This document shows, in pieces, positions 1 through 9,104 of a stretch of DNA of 64,000 nucleotides; positions within the stretch are counted from its first letter, which is position 1, and the number at the start of each line of letters is the position of its first letter. The DNA comes from Pseudomonas sp. TNT3 (lineage in GTDB: Bacteria; Pseudomonadota; Gammaproteobacteria; Pseudomonadales; Pseudomonadaceae), in contig NZ_WFGV02000026.1 in the NCBI RefSeq assembly GCF_010095445.2, positions 18,376 to 82,375 on the forward strand. Reading direction: 5' to 3'. Position numbers and translations under genes: made by a program. Below the pieces are notes generated by a model, which did not search any database, was not told the origin of the DNA, and was given only the letters and a program-made list of their open reading frames with translations.

Positions 1-356
1 ATGACCTCGTCGCCGGCTTCCAGGGTCGCCATGAACGTGTTGAAGATGACTTGCTTGGCGCCATTTCCGACGGTGATTTCATCGACGCTATAAGTCAGAC
101 CGTTTTCCCGCTGGAACTTGCTGACAATCGCCTGGCGCAGGGCCAGCGTGCCTTGCGGCGCGGTGTAGCGGGTGTGGCCATCACGCATGGCCTGGTAGGC
201 CGCTTCGACGATGTGTGCGGGGGTATCGAAGTCGGGTTCGCCGAGGCTCATGTCGACAATGTCGCGGCCTTGGCAGGCAAGTTCTTTGGCGCGCATGGAG
301 ATGACCATGCTGGGGGAGGAAGAGATCTGTTTGACGCGTTGACTTTCAAAACTCAT
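1..356 (-). CDS. Class I/II PLP-dependent aminotransferase (aspartate aminotransferase-like), 5' part only
   Basis: The gene runs off the left edge; about 118 N-terminal residues are visible, starting MSFESQRVKQISSSPSMVIS. The segment SLGEPDFDTP followed by RYTAPQG and then the VGNGAKQ turn is typical of aspartate/tyrosine/aromatic aminotransferases of fold type I, where these parts contact the substrate carboxylate and the PLP phosphate. The catalytic lysine lies outside the window. Substrate cannot be told from this fragment; aspartate or another amino acid with 2-oxoglutarate is likely. The leader upstream carries a palindrome that may be a regulator site (417-428). Confidence 0.85.
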   Translation of the reverse strand, partial: MSFESQRVKQISSSPSMVISMRAKELACQGRDIVDMSLGEPDFDTPAHIVEAAYQAMRDGHTRYTAPQGTLALRQAIVSKFQRENGLTYSVDEITVGNGAKQVIFNTFMATLEAGDEV

Positions 357-728
357 GAAAATGCCCGCCTTCCTTGGAGGTACGCCGGGGGGTGGCCTGG
401 CGTCCTGATGATGTTGTACGACGTAGTATGACATGATAAAAAAAGTTTTTGCAACGGCGGACAAACCCTAAATTTCGGGTAGCTGTGAATGATTGCAGGC
501 TGGATTACAGAGGGGGGATGGGCGAGGGTGGTGCACGATAAAACACCAGGGTCATTGGAGCAGGTGCCGTGATGGCGACTTGGCTGCTCCCCCGACTTTT
601 TCTACTGCAGCGATTGGCCTTTCATCAAAAGCGTTCGTCGAATAGTGCCGGCAAGGTGAGTTCCTTGACGAAGTTGGCTGAGGACAGACTCAAGACCTGC
701 ACGACGTCGTGCACGGGATGTTCTTTGA
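357..728. other. Intergenic region, 372 bases
   Basis: This stretch lies between the outgoing aminotransferase gene and the 3' end of the esterase gene. Apart from the palindrome at 417-428 and an A-rich patch (about 437-445) no gene, RNA or repeat was recognised. Short open frames here have no ribosome-binding site or protein-like composition. Confidence 0.5.
414..434. promoter_or_regulatory. Palindromic operator-like site upstream of the aminotransferase gene
   Basis: The core TACGACGTAGTA (417-428) is a near-perfect palindrome of form TACnACGTnGTA, 58 bases upstream of the aminotransferase start. Sites of this look are bound by GntR-family regulators of the FadR subgroup in proteobacteria; that assignment is inference, and no such regulator gene is adjacent in this window. 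Confidence 0.35.
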
Positions 729-1712
729 TTACTGCTGAGCAATTCGAGCCGTGATCCACTGCCGGCTGTAAGCAAGCACGCTGTCTGCTATGGCCGTCGG
801 AAAGTGAATGAAACCGTGGGGAGAAGAGGGCAATACGTGCACTTCCACGGGGGCCGACTTCATCCATCGATCAGCGAGTTCGAGCGTGTCGTCCCTCAGG
901 GGATCCAGTTCGCCGGCAAACAATAGCGCAGGGGGGAAGTCCGTAAAGTCGCCATACAGCGGTGACAAAGGAGGCTGCCGACGTTGCTGGTCATTCAGAC
1001 CGGGCGTGAGCATGCGAAACGCTTCAACCATGCCAGGACCATCCAGTACGAGCGTTTCAGCGGATGCTGCCCGGACACTCGCGGTTCCCGTCAAATCGTA
1101 AACGCCGTAATACAGCAGCGCGCCGCTCACCCGTTGAAGCAAGTGGGGCCATTGTTTCAGCGCCAGTAACGTCGCCGCAGCAAGGTGCGCCCCGGCTGAT
1201 TCGCCCACGACGATAATGGGCAGGTCAGCAAACTCATCACAGTCTTCACTTAGCAGCCAGCGGGCAGCACACAGGCAGTCCTCCATCAGTCCTTCAATCG
1301 GCGTCGAGATGGCAAGCCGGTAGTCGACCGAGACGACTGTGACGTCGCAGGTATTGACCATGGCCACATTGAAGGCGTCATTCATCTGCGCATTGCCGAT
1401 AACCCATCCACCTCCGTGGAAATCAAGCACGACGCCTTTTGCCTTTCCTTTGGGCCTGATGATCCGCACGGGCACTGAAATGTCGCCGACACCTATCGTC
1501 TTCCGTTCAGCCTTGAGCCCATGCTTGAGCAATTGAGCGGCGCCGCCTAGTTGGCCGGCACGTAGCAGCGCCTGAATCACCCGAGGCGTGAAGCGATTAC
1601 GGATTCGAAAGCGCGGCAACCAGGCGAGTTTCCTGTTGAAATCCCGAGCGTGCGCCAAGTCCCGTTCGCTGGCAGGCCAAGGTGTTTTCGTCTCCGCGTT
1701 GTAATTGATCAT
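729..1712 (-). CDS. Alpha/beta hydrolase of the hormone-sensitive-lipase (HSL) family
   Basis: A 327-residue esterase/lipase. The oxyanion-hole motif HGGGW is at residues 99-103, the nucleophile elbow GESAG at 170-174 (Ser172), the acid lies in the LDPLRDD segment near 273, and the histidine in SPHGFIHF near 299. These are the marks of the HSL (family IV, acetyl-esterase/AHL-esterase type) group, so it should cleave short acyl or carboxylic esters in the cytoplasm; no signal peptide is present. The start codon overlaps the stop of the upstream tspO-like gene by ATGA, so the two are probably translated together. The natural substrate is unknown. Confidence 0.88.
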   Translation of the reverse strand: MINYNAETKTPWPASERDLAHARDFNRKLAWLPRFRIRNRFTPRVIQALLRAGQLGGAAQLLKHGLKAERKTIGVGDISVPVRIIRPKGKAKGVVLDFHGGGWVIGNAQMNDAFNVAMVNTCDVTVVSVDYRLAISTPIEGLMEDCLCAARWLLSEDCDEFADLPIIVVGESAGAHLAAATLLALKQWPHLLQRVSGALLYYGVYDLTGTASVRAASAETLVLDGPGMVEAFRMLTPGLNDQQRRQPPLSPLYGDFTDFPPALLFAGELDPLRDDTLELADRWMKSAPVEVHVLPSSPHGFIHFPTAIADSVLAYSRQWITARIAQQ

Positions 1713-2152
1713 CCGCGGTTATTGCGCAGGATGGAAAAATTCAACGCGGCGGCGACGCACAGCCACACAAGGTAAGGGAACAGGATAAGCCCCGTGATCA
1801 GGTCGAGCCGCAACGCCATCACCACCATTGCCGCGACCACAAGCCAAAGCAGCGCCAGGATGATCATCGCGGCGAAAATGCGGTGCGCGCCGAAGAACAC
1901 CGGTGTCCACAGCGTATTCAGTGCGATCTGCGCCGCCCACAAAGCCAACACCACTTGGCTTCCGGGTATCAGGGACAAGCGATACCCAGCCCAGGCGAGC
2001 AGCAGATAGATAATCGACCAGGCCACCGGAAACAGCCAATTGGGGGGTGTGAAGCCAGGTTTGACGAGCGATTCGTACCACTGGCCCGGCTTGAAAAGAA
2101 GGCCGGTGCTCGCTGCGGCACCGCAGGCCAGGAGAAAAATAAAAAAGGTCAT
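1709..2152 (-). CDS. tspO: TspO/MBR family tryptophan-rich membrane protein
   Basis: A 147-residue protein made almost entirely of five predicted membrane helices, with the family's features: PGxWYESLVKPGFTPPNWLF after the first helix, a Trp-rich core (WSIIYLLLAWAGY), and the conserved ALN-W-PVFFG stretch. TspO proteins bind tetrapyrroles and cholesterol-like ligands and affect porphyrin handling and stress in bacteria. Length matches the family (about 150-160). It is the first gene of a pair with the esterase (ATGA overlap). Which ligand matters here cannot be told. Confidence 0.9.
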   Translation of the reverse strand: MTFFIFLLACGAAASTGLLFKPGQWYESLVKPGFTPPNWLFPVAWSIIYLLLAWAGYRLSLIPGSQVVLALWAAQIALNTLWTPVFFGAHRIFAAMIILALLWLVVAAMVVMALRLDLITGLILFPYLVWLCVAAALNFSILRNNRG

Positions 2153-2372
2153 TAGCTATCCTTGGCTGAAGCCAGCCGTCTGTGGGTGCAAAGCCATGTT
2201 GGCGTCGTTAAAGAAAGGACGCCCGGTGACACGAAAAGTTTGGATCGGGTGATGAGATTTTTTTCTTTCGCGAAGGGATGCGGTCGCTCCATGACTGCCG
2301 CTCCCGCCCCCCGTTTCGCCAACGGCCCAACGCGTATGATGGCGGGCTTTCACTACCGATAAGGAAATCGCC

Positions 2373-2843
2373 ATGCTTCCCGACAAGGCTTGCGCAGTCG
2401 TTCTGTCTTCCGAACAGCGCCCCAGGATCCTTTTGTTCCATCATCCTCAGGCAGGGGTGCAACTGGTGAAGGGCAGTATTGAAAGGGGAGAGACGCCAGA
2501 TCGAGCAGCCCTGCGTGAACTGGCGGAAGAGTCGGGGATTAGCGCCGCCACAATCGAAGATGATCTGGGGTGTTGGAATTCCGGTCATCAGGACCAGATC
2601 TGGTCGTTTCAACTGTGCCGGGCGGTTGGCGCCCTGCCTGAACATTGGTCACATCAGACGCTCGATGATTTTGGTCACACCTTCGCGTTTTTCTGGGCTT
2701 CGCTCGACGATTTACCTTATGAGAAATGCCACCCGGTTTTTCGTCGTGCGCTGGTCTTTTTGTGCGAGGTTTTGGAAGCGCGTGGGTATTTGCCGTTTGG
2801 TGAGTCAGCGGGTGCCACTCAGCAGAGTACGTCGACAGGTTGA
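2373..2843 (+). CDS. Nudix hydrolase
   Basis: A 156-residue protein with a complete Nudix box at residues 34-56: G34, E40, then R48-E-L-x-E52-E53-x-G55-I56, matching the GX5EX7REUXEEXGU consensus that binds the catalytic magnesium. Nudix enzymes cut nucleoside diphosphates linked to another group X. The residues around the box (phosphate-rich grip, short length) fit a small house-cleaning pyrophosphatase, but the substrate cannot be read from sequence. A good Shine-Dalgarno (AAGGA) precedes the ATG. It is monocistronic, divergent from tspO. Confidence 0.88.
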   Translation: MLPDKACAVVLSSEQRPRILLFHHPQAGVQLVKGSIERGETPDRAALRELAEESGISAATIEDDLGCWNSGHQDQIWSFQLCRAVGALPEHWSHQTLDDFGHTFAFFWASLDDLPYEKCHPVFRRALVFLCEVLEARGYLPFGESAGATQQSTSTG

Positions 2844-3140
2844 ATCCACAGCCAATAGCGGACGCTGGACCGAGTCCGCTGCCGGTGGAATCGGACATTC
2901 ATAGGGACTACGCTTGGGCCGGGCAGGGCCATGGCGAGACAGAGCTAGAGAAATTTTGTGGATCGATCCAAAGTCTCAGGATTAATCGCGGGAAGGAGTT
3001 GAAACTGAGTACGGCATCGCGATCAATAGGATTGATCCGACTATCACATGGATTTTTCACAGTCTCCGGCCATCCGGCAAGGCTGTACTGAACTTGAACG
3101 CCCGCTTGATAACAAACGCATCCGGGCTATGGAAGTCGTA

Positions 3141-5486
3141 ATGCCGAAAAATAAAAATAAAACGGTTATCGATTCGCAACCGATGACGATTAACAACTAT
3201 CTGTTTCCCGTCACTATCGGCGTTCTGCTCATGGCCGTTGTGGGCATCGGGTGGTTCCTGTTCGGCAGCAAACCTGCTCCTGTGACTTATGCGCCGGTCG
3301 TCCAACCGGCCACGCCACAACCTGTTGCCGTAGTGCAGGAAAAAGCGCAGGCAAAAATGGTCGATGAGCAGCAATGTCAGGGTTGCCACAACGCCCAAGT
3401 CAAAGACTGGCAAGGCTCCCATCACCAACTGGCGATGCAGGTAGCCAATGCTGAAACCATGCTGGGCGACTTCAACAACGTCACCTTCCATGCGGAAAAA
3501 GAAACCACCCATTTCTCTCGCAAAGGTGATGAATTCTGGGTCAACACCCCCGGCATCGATGGCAAGAACGCGGACTTCCAGGTCGCTTACACCTTTGGAA
3601 TCTCGCCGCTACAGCAATACCTGATCGAGGTTGGCGACGGTCGCTTGCAAGCTCTGGGCGTGGCTTGGGATACCGAAAAAAACCGTTGGTTTCACCTCTA
3701 TCCAGGCCAGGGCGTGAGCTTCAAGAACCCGATCCACTGGAGCAAACCGAGCCAAAACGCCAATTTCATGTGCGTCGAATGCCACACCACGGGTTACAAG
3801 CGCAATTTCGATGCGGCAAAAAATACCTTCGACAGTCACTGGAACAGCCTCGGTGTCGGCTGCCAGGCGTGCCATGGCCCAGCCTCCAATCACCTGGAAT
3901 GGACGGCGAAAAAAGGTGACTTGATCCACGCCGGGTTTGCCGTCGACCTCAAGGACAAGAATGCCAGCGTCGAAATCGAAACCTGCGCACGCTGCCACTC
4001 CCGGCGCGCGCCGCTGGGCGATGGTTTCACCGTCGGCAATCGCCTGATGGATGACTACCTACCGAGTCTTCTGACCCGTGAACTGTATGCCCTGGATGGC
4101 AAGATCAAGGATGAAGTATTCGAACATGGCTCCTTCGCCCAGAGCAAAATGTCCGACAAGGGTGTGCGTTGCAGCAATTGCCACAACCCCCATAGCAACG
4201 AACTCAAGGCGCCGGGTAACGGCGTATGCCTGCAATGCCACAACACTGCCGGCAGGACCTCGGTGGAAGGTGTTGATGGCAAGGGCCTGCAAGCGAAGAA
4301 TTACGATTCCATCGAACACACCCGCCACACCATGGGCCAACCAGGCTCGCAGTGCGTGGATTGCCACATGCCCGGCAAGTTCTACATGGGCAACGACTTC
4401 CGGCATGACCACAGCTTCAGCATCCCTAACCCGGAACACGCAGCGAAACTCGGCACGCCGGACGCCTGCCTGACCTGTCATCAGGGCAAGGCCGGCAACA
4501 AGGTCACCGCACAGTTCAAGCTGTGGAACGTCTCAAACAGCCCGCAAGCGCCGCGCTACGATGAAAGCCTGTGGTTGATCCGCAACGGCCAGCCCGGCGC
4601 GGCACAAGCCTTGTACGAGCAACTGCAACGCAGCAACCTGCCGTCAATTCAACGGGCAACCTTGCTGGCGGAACTGGCGCTGTATCCCAGCAGACAAGCG
4701 ATCAAACTGGCCACCAAGGACTTGAGCAACTCGGCACCGCAAGTACGCGAAAGCGCCGTTCGGGCGATCAGCGCGTTCCTGCCACCCCCGGACCGCGCGC
4801 CACTGTTGACGCCGTTGCTGGGTGATCCTGTAAAGGCCGTACGCATCGCCGCAGCCCGAGATTTGTTGAGCGTGGGTCGCACTGGTTTAGAGAGTGCACA
4901 GAACAAGTGGAATGCGGCCATTGCCGAATACGAAGCGGTACAAAAGAACCTGGCCGAACGCGCCGAAGCCAATCTCAACCTGGCCATGCTCTACCAGGCC
5001 AGCGGTCGTAGCGGCGAAGTCGAAGCTCTGCTGCGCACGGCACTTGAACGTGACCCGGATTTCTACCCGGCACTGGTGACGCTGGTGCAATGGCTGGAAG
5101 CGGGCGGACGCAACCAAGAAGCTCAGGCGCTGCTCGCGCAAAGCCTGAAAGAACACCCGGCGGCGGCCCTGCTACACCATGCCAAGGGTTTGTCGCTGGT
5201 GCGTGCGGGTAAAACGGATCAAGCCATGCTGGCGCTGAGCAAAGCTGCGCAACTGGAACCCGAGAACGCCCAATACGGCTACGTCCTCGCCGTGGCGCTG
5301 CATGACAGCGGCAAGGTTGAGGCGGCGTGTGAGGAATTGGAAAGGCTGTTGAAGGTGCAGCCCGCCAACCGCAATGCGCGGCAGGCGTTGATCCATTACT
5401 ACCTCAAAGGTGGGCAGGAATCGAAGGCGCAGATGCTCTTGCAGGACTGGAAGAAAATCAACATGGATGATCCGGGGTTGAAATGA
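3141..5486 (+). CDS. Membrane-anchored octaheme cytochrome c with HEAT-like and TPR tail
   Basis: About 781 residues. An N-terminal membrane helix (about 17-40) is followed by a periplasmic haem region with eight CxxCH sites at residues 79, 211, 241, 282, 344, 363, 405 and 443, the cytochrome c554/NrfB-like multihaem type. After about 480 comes a HEAT-like stretch (alternating helices with VRIAAARDLL) and then four to five TPRs to the C terminus. The haem part should carry electrons; the tail probably docks a partner protein. The start at 3141 is chosen because GGAAG lies five bases upstream; an in-frame ATG at 3048 lacks a ribosome-binding site and would put 31 extra polar residues ahead of the anchor. 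No terminal reductase or oxidase gene is adjacent; the substrate is unknown. Confidence 0.85.
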   Translation: MPKNKNKTVIDSQPMTINNYLFPVTIGVLLMAVVGIGWFLFGSKPAPVTYAPVVQPATPQPVAVVQEKAQAKMVDEQQCQGCHNAQVKDWQGSHHQLAMQVANAETMLGDFNNVTFHAEKETTHFSRKGDEFWVNTPGIDGKNADFQVAYTFGISPLQQYLIEVGDGRLQALGVAWDTEKNRWFHLYPGQGVSFKNPIHWSKPSQNANFMCVECHTTGYKRNFDAAKNTFDSHWNSLGVGCQACHGPASNHLEWTAKKGDLIHAGFAVDLKDKNASVEIETCARCHSRRAPLGDGFTVGNRLMDDYLPSLLTRELYALDGKIKDEVFEHGSFAQSKMSDKGVRCSNCHNPHSNELKAPGNGVCLQCHNTAGRTSVEGVDGKGLQAKNYDSIEHTRHTMGQPGSQCVDCHMPGKFYMGNDFRHDHSFSIPNPEHAAKLGTPDACLTCHQGKAGNKVTAQFKLWNVSNSPQAPRYDESLWLIRNGQPGAAQALYEQLQRSNLPSIQRATLLAELALYPSRQAIKLATKDLSNSAPQVRESAVRAISAFLPPPDRAPLLTPLLGDPVKAVRIAAARDLLSVGRTGLESAQNKWNAAIAEYEAVQKNLAERAEANLNLAMLYQASGRSGEVEALLRTALERDPDFYPALVTLVQWLEAGGRNQEAQALLAQSLKEHPAAALLHHAKGLSLVRAGKTDQAMLALSKAAQLEPENAQYGYVLAVALHDSGKVEAACEELERLLKVQPANRNARQALIHYYLKGGQESKAQMLLQDWKKINMDDPGLK

Positions 5487-5657
5487 TCCGTCGCGAAGTC
5501 GCAACAACCAATAGGCGACCGGTATGACCGCCAACTTTATTCCTGCATAAAGTTGAAGCAGCATCGAGGGTAATCCATCAATCATGAAGCTGATTGAGCG
5601 ACCAGGAAAAAGTCCACTGCAAAAAATGTTCATGACAGTCCTTCGCAGGTGTTGAAT

Positions 5658-5684
5658 GGGCGCATCCAGATAACGGACGCGCCC
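5658..5684. other. GC-rich hairpin between convergent genes
   Basis: GGGCGC (5658-5663) pairs with GCGCCC (5679-5684), with two further GG/CC pairs inside. It sits between the convergent cytochrome and alkylsulfatase genes and may end transcription or protect transcripts, but no T-run follows, so an intrinsic terminator is not established. Confidence 0.35.
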
Positions 5685-5724
5685 AGGTTGCTGACTCTTA
5701 GGCGGAATCAAGTGCGCCGTCCCG

Positions 5725-7761
5725 TTACTGCCGGGTGCCCGGCAGCATTTCAAAGTCCGTGGTAAACGGCGTCATGGCCGCCATTAGCCGTTTGAACGGT
5801 GTGTGATTACCTTCGAAGCGGGCCTTGCCGTCCTTGACGAGCTGATCGAAGCTGGTCTTCCTCGCCATCACCTCTTCAAGCGCAGAGCGATCGAGGGTGA
5901 TGGTCAGGTCGGCGTTTTTGGCCTGCTGCCCCTTGATGCTGGTCAGTGTCGAGTTGCTCAACTCGACCACGAATTGCTCACCATTGTCCGGCGTCTGGAG
6001 ATTCAGGATGAAGTGTTCACCCGCGACTTTGCTGCCGTCCAGGCTGATGCCGAGGTACTCCAGCCACAATTCTGTGCTCATGGCGCGAATCATGTCAGGT
6101 CCGCCGGTTTTTGGCGGTACGCCTTTGGGCACGCCGTGGCGCAGTTCGTACGCTGCGGCAAGGAAACTGTTGCGCACGCCGGCACTTTCCTTCTGATAGC
6201 CGACCTGCTCATAGACATCCGCCAGCAGGTCCTTGGCCTGGCTGTTTTGCGGCTCTGCATACACCAGTTTATTGAGGATCTCGTAGGCTTCGCGGTATTT
6301 GCCCTGGCCGAACAGGGATTTGCCCTTGGCCATGATCTTGTCCGCCCCCCCCATCATTTCGACATACAGCGGTGCCGAATCTTTCGGTGAAAGCGGCATC
6401 AGCGTTGCAGGGTTGGCATCCCAATAGCCCAGGTAGCGGTTGATCACGGCACGGCTGTTGTGCTCTTCCGAGCCGTGGTAGCTGTGCGTCGCCCAATTGT
6501 TTTTCAGGCTTTCGGGCAGCTTGTAGACATTGTGAATCTCGTTGACGGTGACGCCCTGGTTAGCGGCGTGCAGCACGGCATTGTTCAAGTTGGCGTAGGC
6601 GTCGCGTTGCGCGCGCATGACGTCCTGAATTCGCTCATTGCCCCACCGTGGCCAGCTGTGCGATGCAAACATGACATCGGCCTGCTGCCCGTAACGATAA
6701 AGAGCGTTGTTGATGTTCTTCGACCAGACCAGCGGATCTCGAACCAGGGCACCGCGCAGGGTATAGATGTTATGGATCGTGCCGGTGATGTTCTCGGCGG
6801 CCCAGAACGCTTTTAACTGCGGGAACCAGGTGTTCATTTCCGATGGCGCTTCGGTGCCCGGGGTGTTCTGGAACTCCATCACCACCCCGTCAACGGTCAG
6901 GGTCTCGAAATCTTTCTCGATATAGCGATTGGGCTCAATCAGCCCCATGGTGCCAATCGAGGCATTTTTCCCGATGGCCATGTCGACATGGCCGTATGGG
7001 CTGTGCGGCAACATCACACCGTACTGCAAGAAGGCGCGGCGGGTCATGGCAGTACCGGCGTAGACGTTTTCAGCCACGGCATGCTCCATGAAACCTGTCG
7101 GTGCTATCAGCGGGACCTTGCCGCTGCGCACATCGGCTTCATCGACCACTCCGCGGATACCACCGAAATGGTCGGCATGAGAGTGAGAGATCACTACCGC
7201 CACGACCGGGCGCTTGCCGAGTTTTTCATTAATGAAGTCCAGCGCGGCCTTGGCGGTTTCCTTCGACATCAGGGTATCGAACACAATCCAGCCGGTGTCG
7301 CCCTTGATGAAAGTGATGTTGGCCAGGTCGAACCCGCGCACTTGGTAAATCTTCTCCGGAACAACCTCATACAGACCGAAGGCCATGTTGAGTACCGCCT
7401 GGCGTTGCAGGGACGGATTGATACTGTCGTAGTCCTTACCTTCCAGCAGGAAGTTATAGCTGCCCATGTTCCAGGCGACATTCCCGGCATCGGCCATAAT
7501 CTTGTGATAGGTCGGTGCAGCGATGAAGCCTCTTTTCGCTTCTTCAACGTCGCGTGTATCGGCAAACGGAAGCGCCTGGCGCACACCCTTTTGCAGCTCG
7601 ATCGTATAAGGCGAAGGCGCTTTGCCTTTGATGTCGAAATGCGCGTTTTGTGCGGAGACGAGATCAGAACTGACGACGTTTGCATCGGTAGCAAAAATGG
7701 CCGGGCTGACGCTACCGCCAAGGGTAATTGCCAGTGCCAGATGAAGGGTCTTGTGGGACAT
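5725..7761 (-). CDS. sdsA: Exported alkylsulfatase of the metallo-beta-lactamase fold (SdsA1-like)
   Basis: A 678-residue protein with an N-terminal signal peptide (cleavage near residue 25). The metal motif HSHADH gives H193, H195, D197 and H198, the binuclear zinc site of type III alkylsulfatases such as SdsA1 of P. aeruginosa; the central helical dimerisation region and a C-terminal SCP2-like domain (about 555-678) follow as in that family. The enzyme hydrolyses primary alkyl sulfates such as SDS to alcohol and sulfate, in the periplasm. It is divergent from a LysR gene in the same way as sdsA1/sdsB1, which suggests induction by alkyl sulfates. Secondary alkyl sulfates cannot be excluded as substrates. 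Confidence 0.9.
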   Translation of the reverse strand: MSHKTLHLALAITLGGSVSPAIFATDANVVSSDLVSAQNAHFDIKGKAPSPYTIELQKGVRQALPFADTRDVEEAKRGFIAAPTYHKIMADAGNVAWNMGSYNFLLEGKDYDSINPSLQRQAVLNMAFGLYEVVPEKIYQVRGFDLANITFIKGDTGWIVFDTLMSKETAKAALDFINEKLGKRPVVAVVISHSHADHFGGIRGVVDEADVRSGKVPLIAPTGFMEHAVAENVYAGTAMTRRAFLQYGVMLPHSPYGHVDMAIGKNASIGTMGLIEPNRYIEKDFETLTVDGVVMEFQNTPGTEAPSEMNTWFPQLKAFWAAENITGTIHNIYTLRGALVRDPLVWSKNINNALYRYGQQADVMFASHSWPRWGNERIQDVMRAQRDAYANLNNAVLHAANQGVTVNEIHNVYKLPESLKNNWATHSYHGSEEHNSRAVINRYLGYWDANPATLMPLSPKDSAPLYVEMMGGADKIMAKGKSLFGQGKYREAYEILNKLVYAEPQNSQAKDLLADVYEQVGYQKESAGVRNSFLAAAYELRHGVPKGVPPKTGGPDMIRAMSTELWLEYLGISLDGSKVAGEHFILNLQTPDNGEQFVVELSNSTLTSIKGQQAKNADLTITLDRSALEEVMARKTSFDQLVKDGKARFEGNHTPFKRLMAAMTPFTTDFEMLPGTRQ

Positions 7762-7860
7762 AAAAGAGTTCCTGCGCCATAAGGTTTGCCAATGAGCGTC
7801 AATGCCGTTGAGTGCCTATAACGCTTGTTCAGGTGCGTCGTCAGCTTGACCATTACGGCC

Positions 7861-7877
7861 ATGAATAGCATATTCAT
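7861..7877. promoter_or_regulatory. Palindrome in the sdsA / lysR divergent promoter
   Basis: ATGAATA-GCA-TATTCAT is a perfect inverted repeat with seven-base arms, lying between the alkylsulfatase gene and the LysR gene it faces. LysR-type regulators bind such interrupted dyads in divergent promoters, so this is the best candidate operator. A second small dyad, ATAAC-N6-GTTAT, lies at about 7912-7927, next to the lysR start, and could serve autoregulation. Confidence 0.5.
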
Positions 7878-7930
7878 TTCATTACGAAAAATTCCGTTTT
7901 GATGCTTTTCGATAACATAAAGGTTATGAG

Positions 7931-8890
7931 ATGACGCCACGTCGCTTACGTCAATTTTTGGCGTTGATTGAACATGCGCACTTCGGTCGAGCGGCGAAAG
8001 CATTGGGGGTTTCACAGCCGGCACTGAGTAAAAGCATTCAGTTACTGGAAAGTGAATTAGGCGTCACGCTGTTCGATCGACGCACCGAAGGCGTCGTATT
8101 GACTGCCTTTGGCCAATTACTTCGTGAAAAGAGTCAGCGCCTGTTGATGGCCGAGGAGGACCTGCGTCGAGACATCGCTTTGCTGGCGGTAGGCGATATT
8201 GGAGCACTGAGGGTAGCGTTGGGTCCCTACCCAAGCATCGCCAGCGGTTATGTCAGTCTCGCGCGATTGCATGCCCGGCATCCTCAAATCAAGGTCACTG
8301 CACATGTCGCCGGTTGGCGTGAAGTTGCTCATCAGGTCGCTACAGGGGCAGTGGATCTGGGGATAGCCGAAATCAGCACGTTGCAGGGCAGGGAAGAGTT
8401 CACCTGCGAGCTGTTGGGTGAGCATGAGGGTCGTCTGTTTTGCCGTCCGGGCCATCCGCTGCTGTCGCGACATCGTTCACTGACGTTGGCGCAAACACTC
8501 GATTACCCGTGGGTGGCCTCGCGCATTCCGCTGCGGCTGGCGACCCATTTGCTCCCGGCAACGTTGGGCTGTGCGGGCGCTTATGATGCGGTGACGGGTG
8601 ATTTTGTGCCGGCGATCGAAATAGACGTGCCGATGCAAATCGTTAGATTCGTCGAGAACAGTAATGCCCTGGCCTTAGGGAATTTATCGACTTTTGAACA
8701 GGAAATCATGGCGGGAGAAATCGTACCGTTACCGATCCATAACCTCGCACTGCGCACCCGTTACGGCTTCATATACCTTAAAGAGCGCTCATTGCCGCCT
8801 GCGGTAGAGTTTTACATGAAGGAAGTGAGGGCGGTGGAAGAAGAAATCTGTCAGCGGGAAAGCCTTCTAGCGCAAATGAGGGGGGAGTGA
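7931..8890 (+). CDS. LysR-family regulator, probably of the divergent alkylsulfatase gene (SdsB-like)
   Basis: A 319-residue protein with the LysR N-terminal winged helix-turn-helix at 1-60 (RLRQFLALIEHAHFGRAAK, then LGVSQPALSKSIQLLE) and a periplasmic-binding-like effector domain after about residue 90. It is transcribed away from the alkylsulfatase gene with a 17-base palindrome between them, the usual arrangement for a LysR activator and its target. By analogy with SdsB of Pseudomonas it would activate the alkylsulfatase gene in the presence of an alkyl sulfate. The effector is inferred, not seen. Confidence 0.88.
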   Translation: MTPRRLRQFLALIEHAHFGRAAKALGVSQPALSKSIQLLESELGVTLFDRRTEGVVLTAFGQLLREKSQRLLMAEEDLRRDIALLAVGDIGALRVALGPYPSIASGYVSLARLHARHPQIKVTAHVAGWREVAHQVATGAVDLGIAEISTLQGREEFTCELLGEHEGRLFCRPGHPLLSRHRSLTLAQTLDYPWVASRIPLRLATHLLPATLGCAGAYDAVTGDFVPAIEIDVPMQIVRFVENSNALALGNLSTFEQEIMAGEIVPLPIHNLALRTRYGFIYLKERSLPPAVEFYMKEVRAVEEEICQRESLLAQMRGE

Positions 8891-9008
8891 ATCCACTGCG
8901 CGAGCGTGGCCTCGTACAACACCACCCGCTTTACTTGCAGGTGCCCGGCTAGTGCGTATTCGGGTTTACATAGTTTTGTTGATAAATCGGAGGTTCCCGG
9001 GATTTTAC

Positions 9009-9025
9009 GACTACAAAAAGTAGTC
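9009..9025. other. Small inverted repeat upstream of the lipoprotein gene
   Basis: GACTAC-AAAAA-GTAGTC, perfect six-base arms, 80 bases before the lipoprotein start. Could be an operator or part of a weak hairpin after the LysR gene. No further assignment is possible. Confidence 0.3.
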
Positions 9026-9104
9026 ACTCAAGCGTGCAGCGCCGTATTAATGCGCTATACCCAATAGTCCCCCACCGCACTTCTTCCATTATTGGAGGTT
9101 GGCA

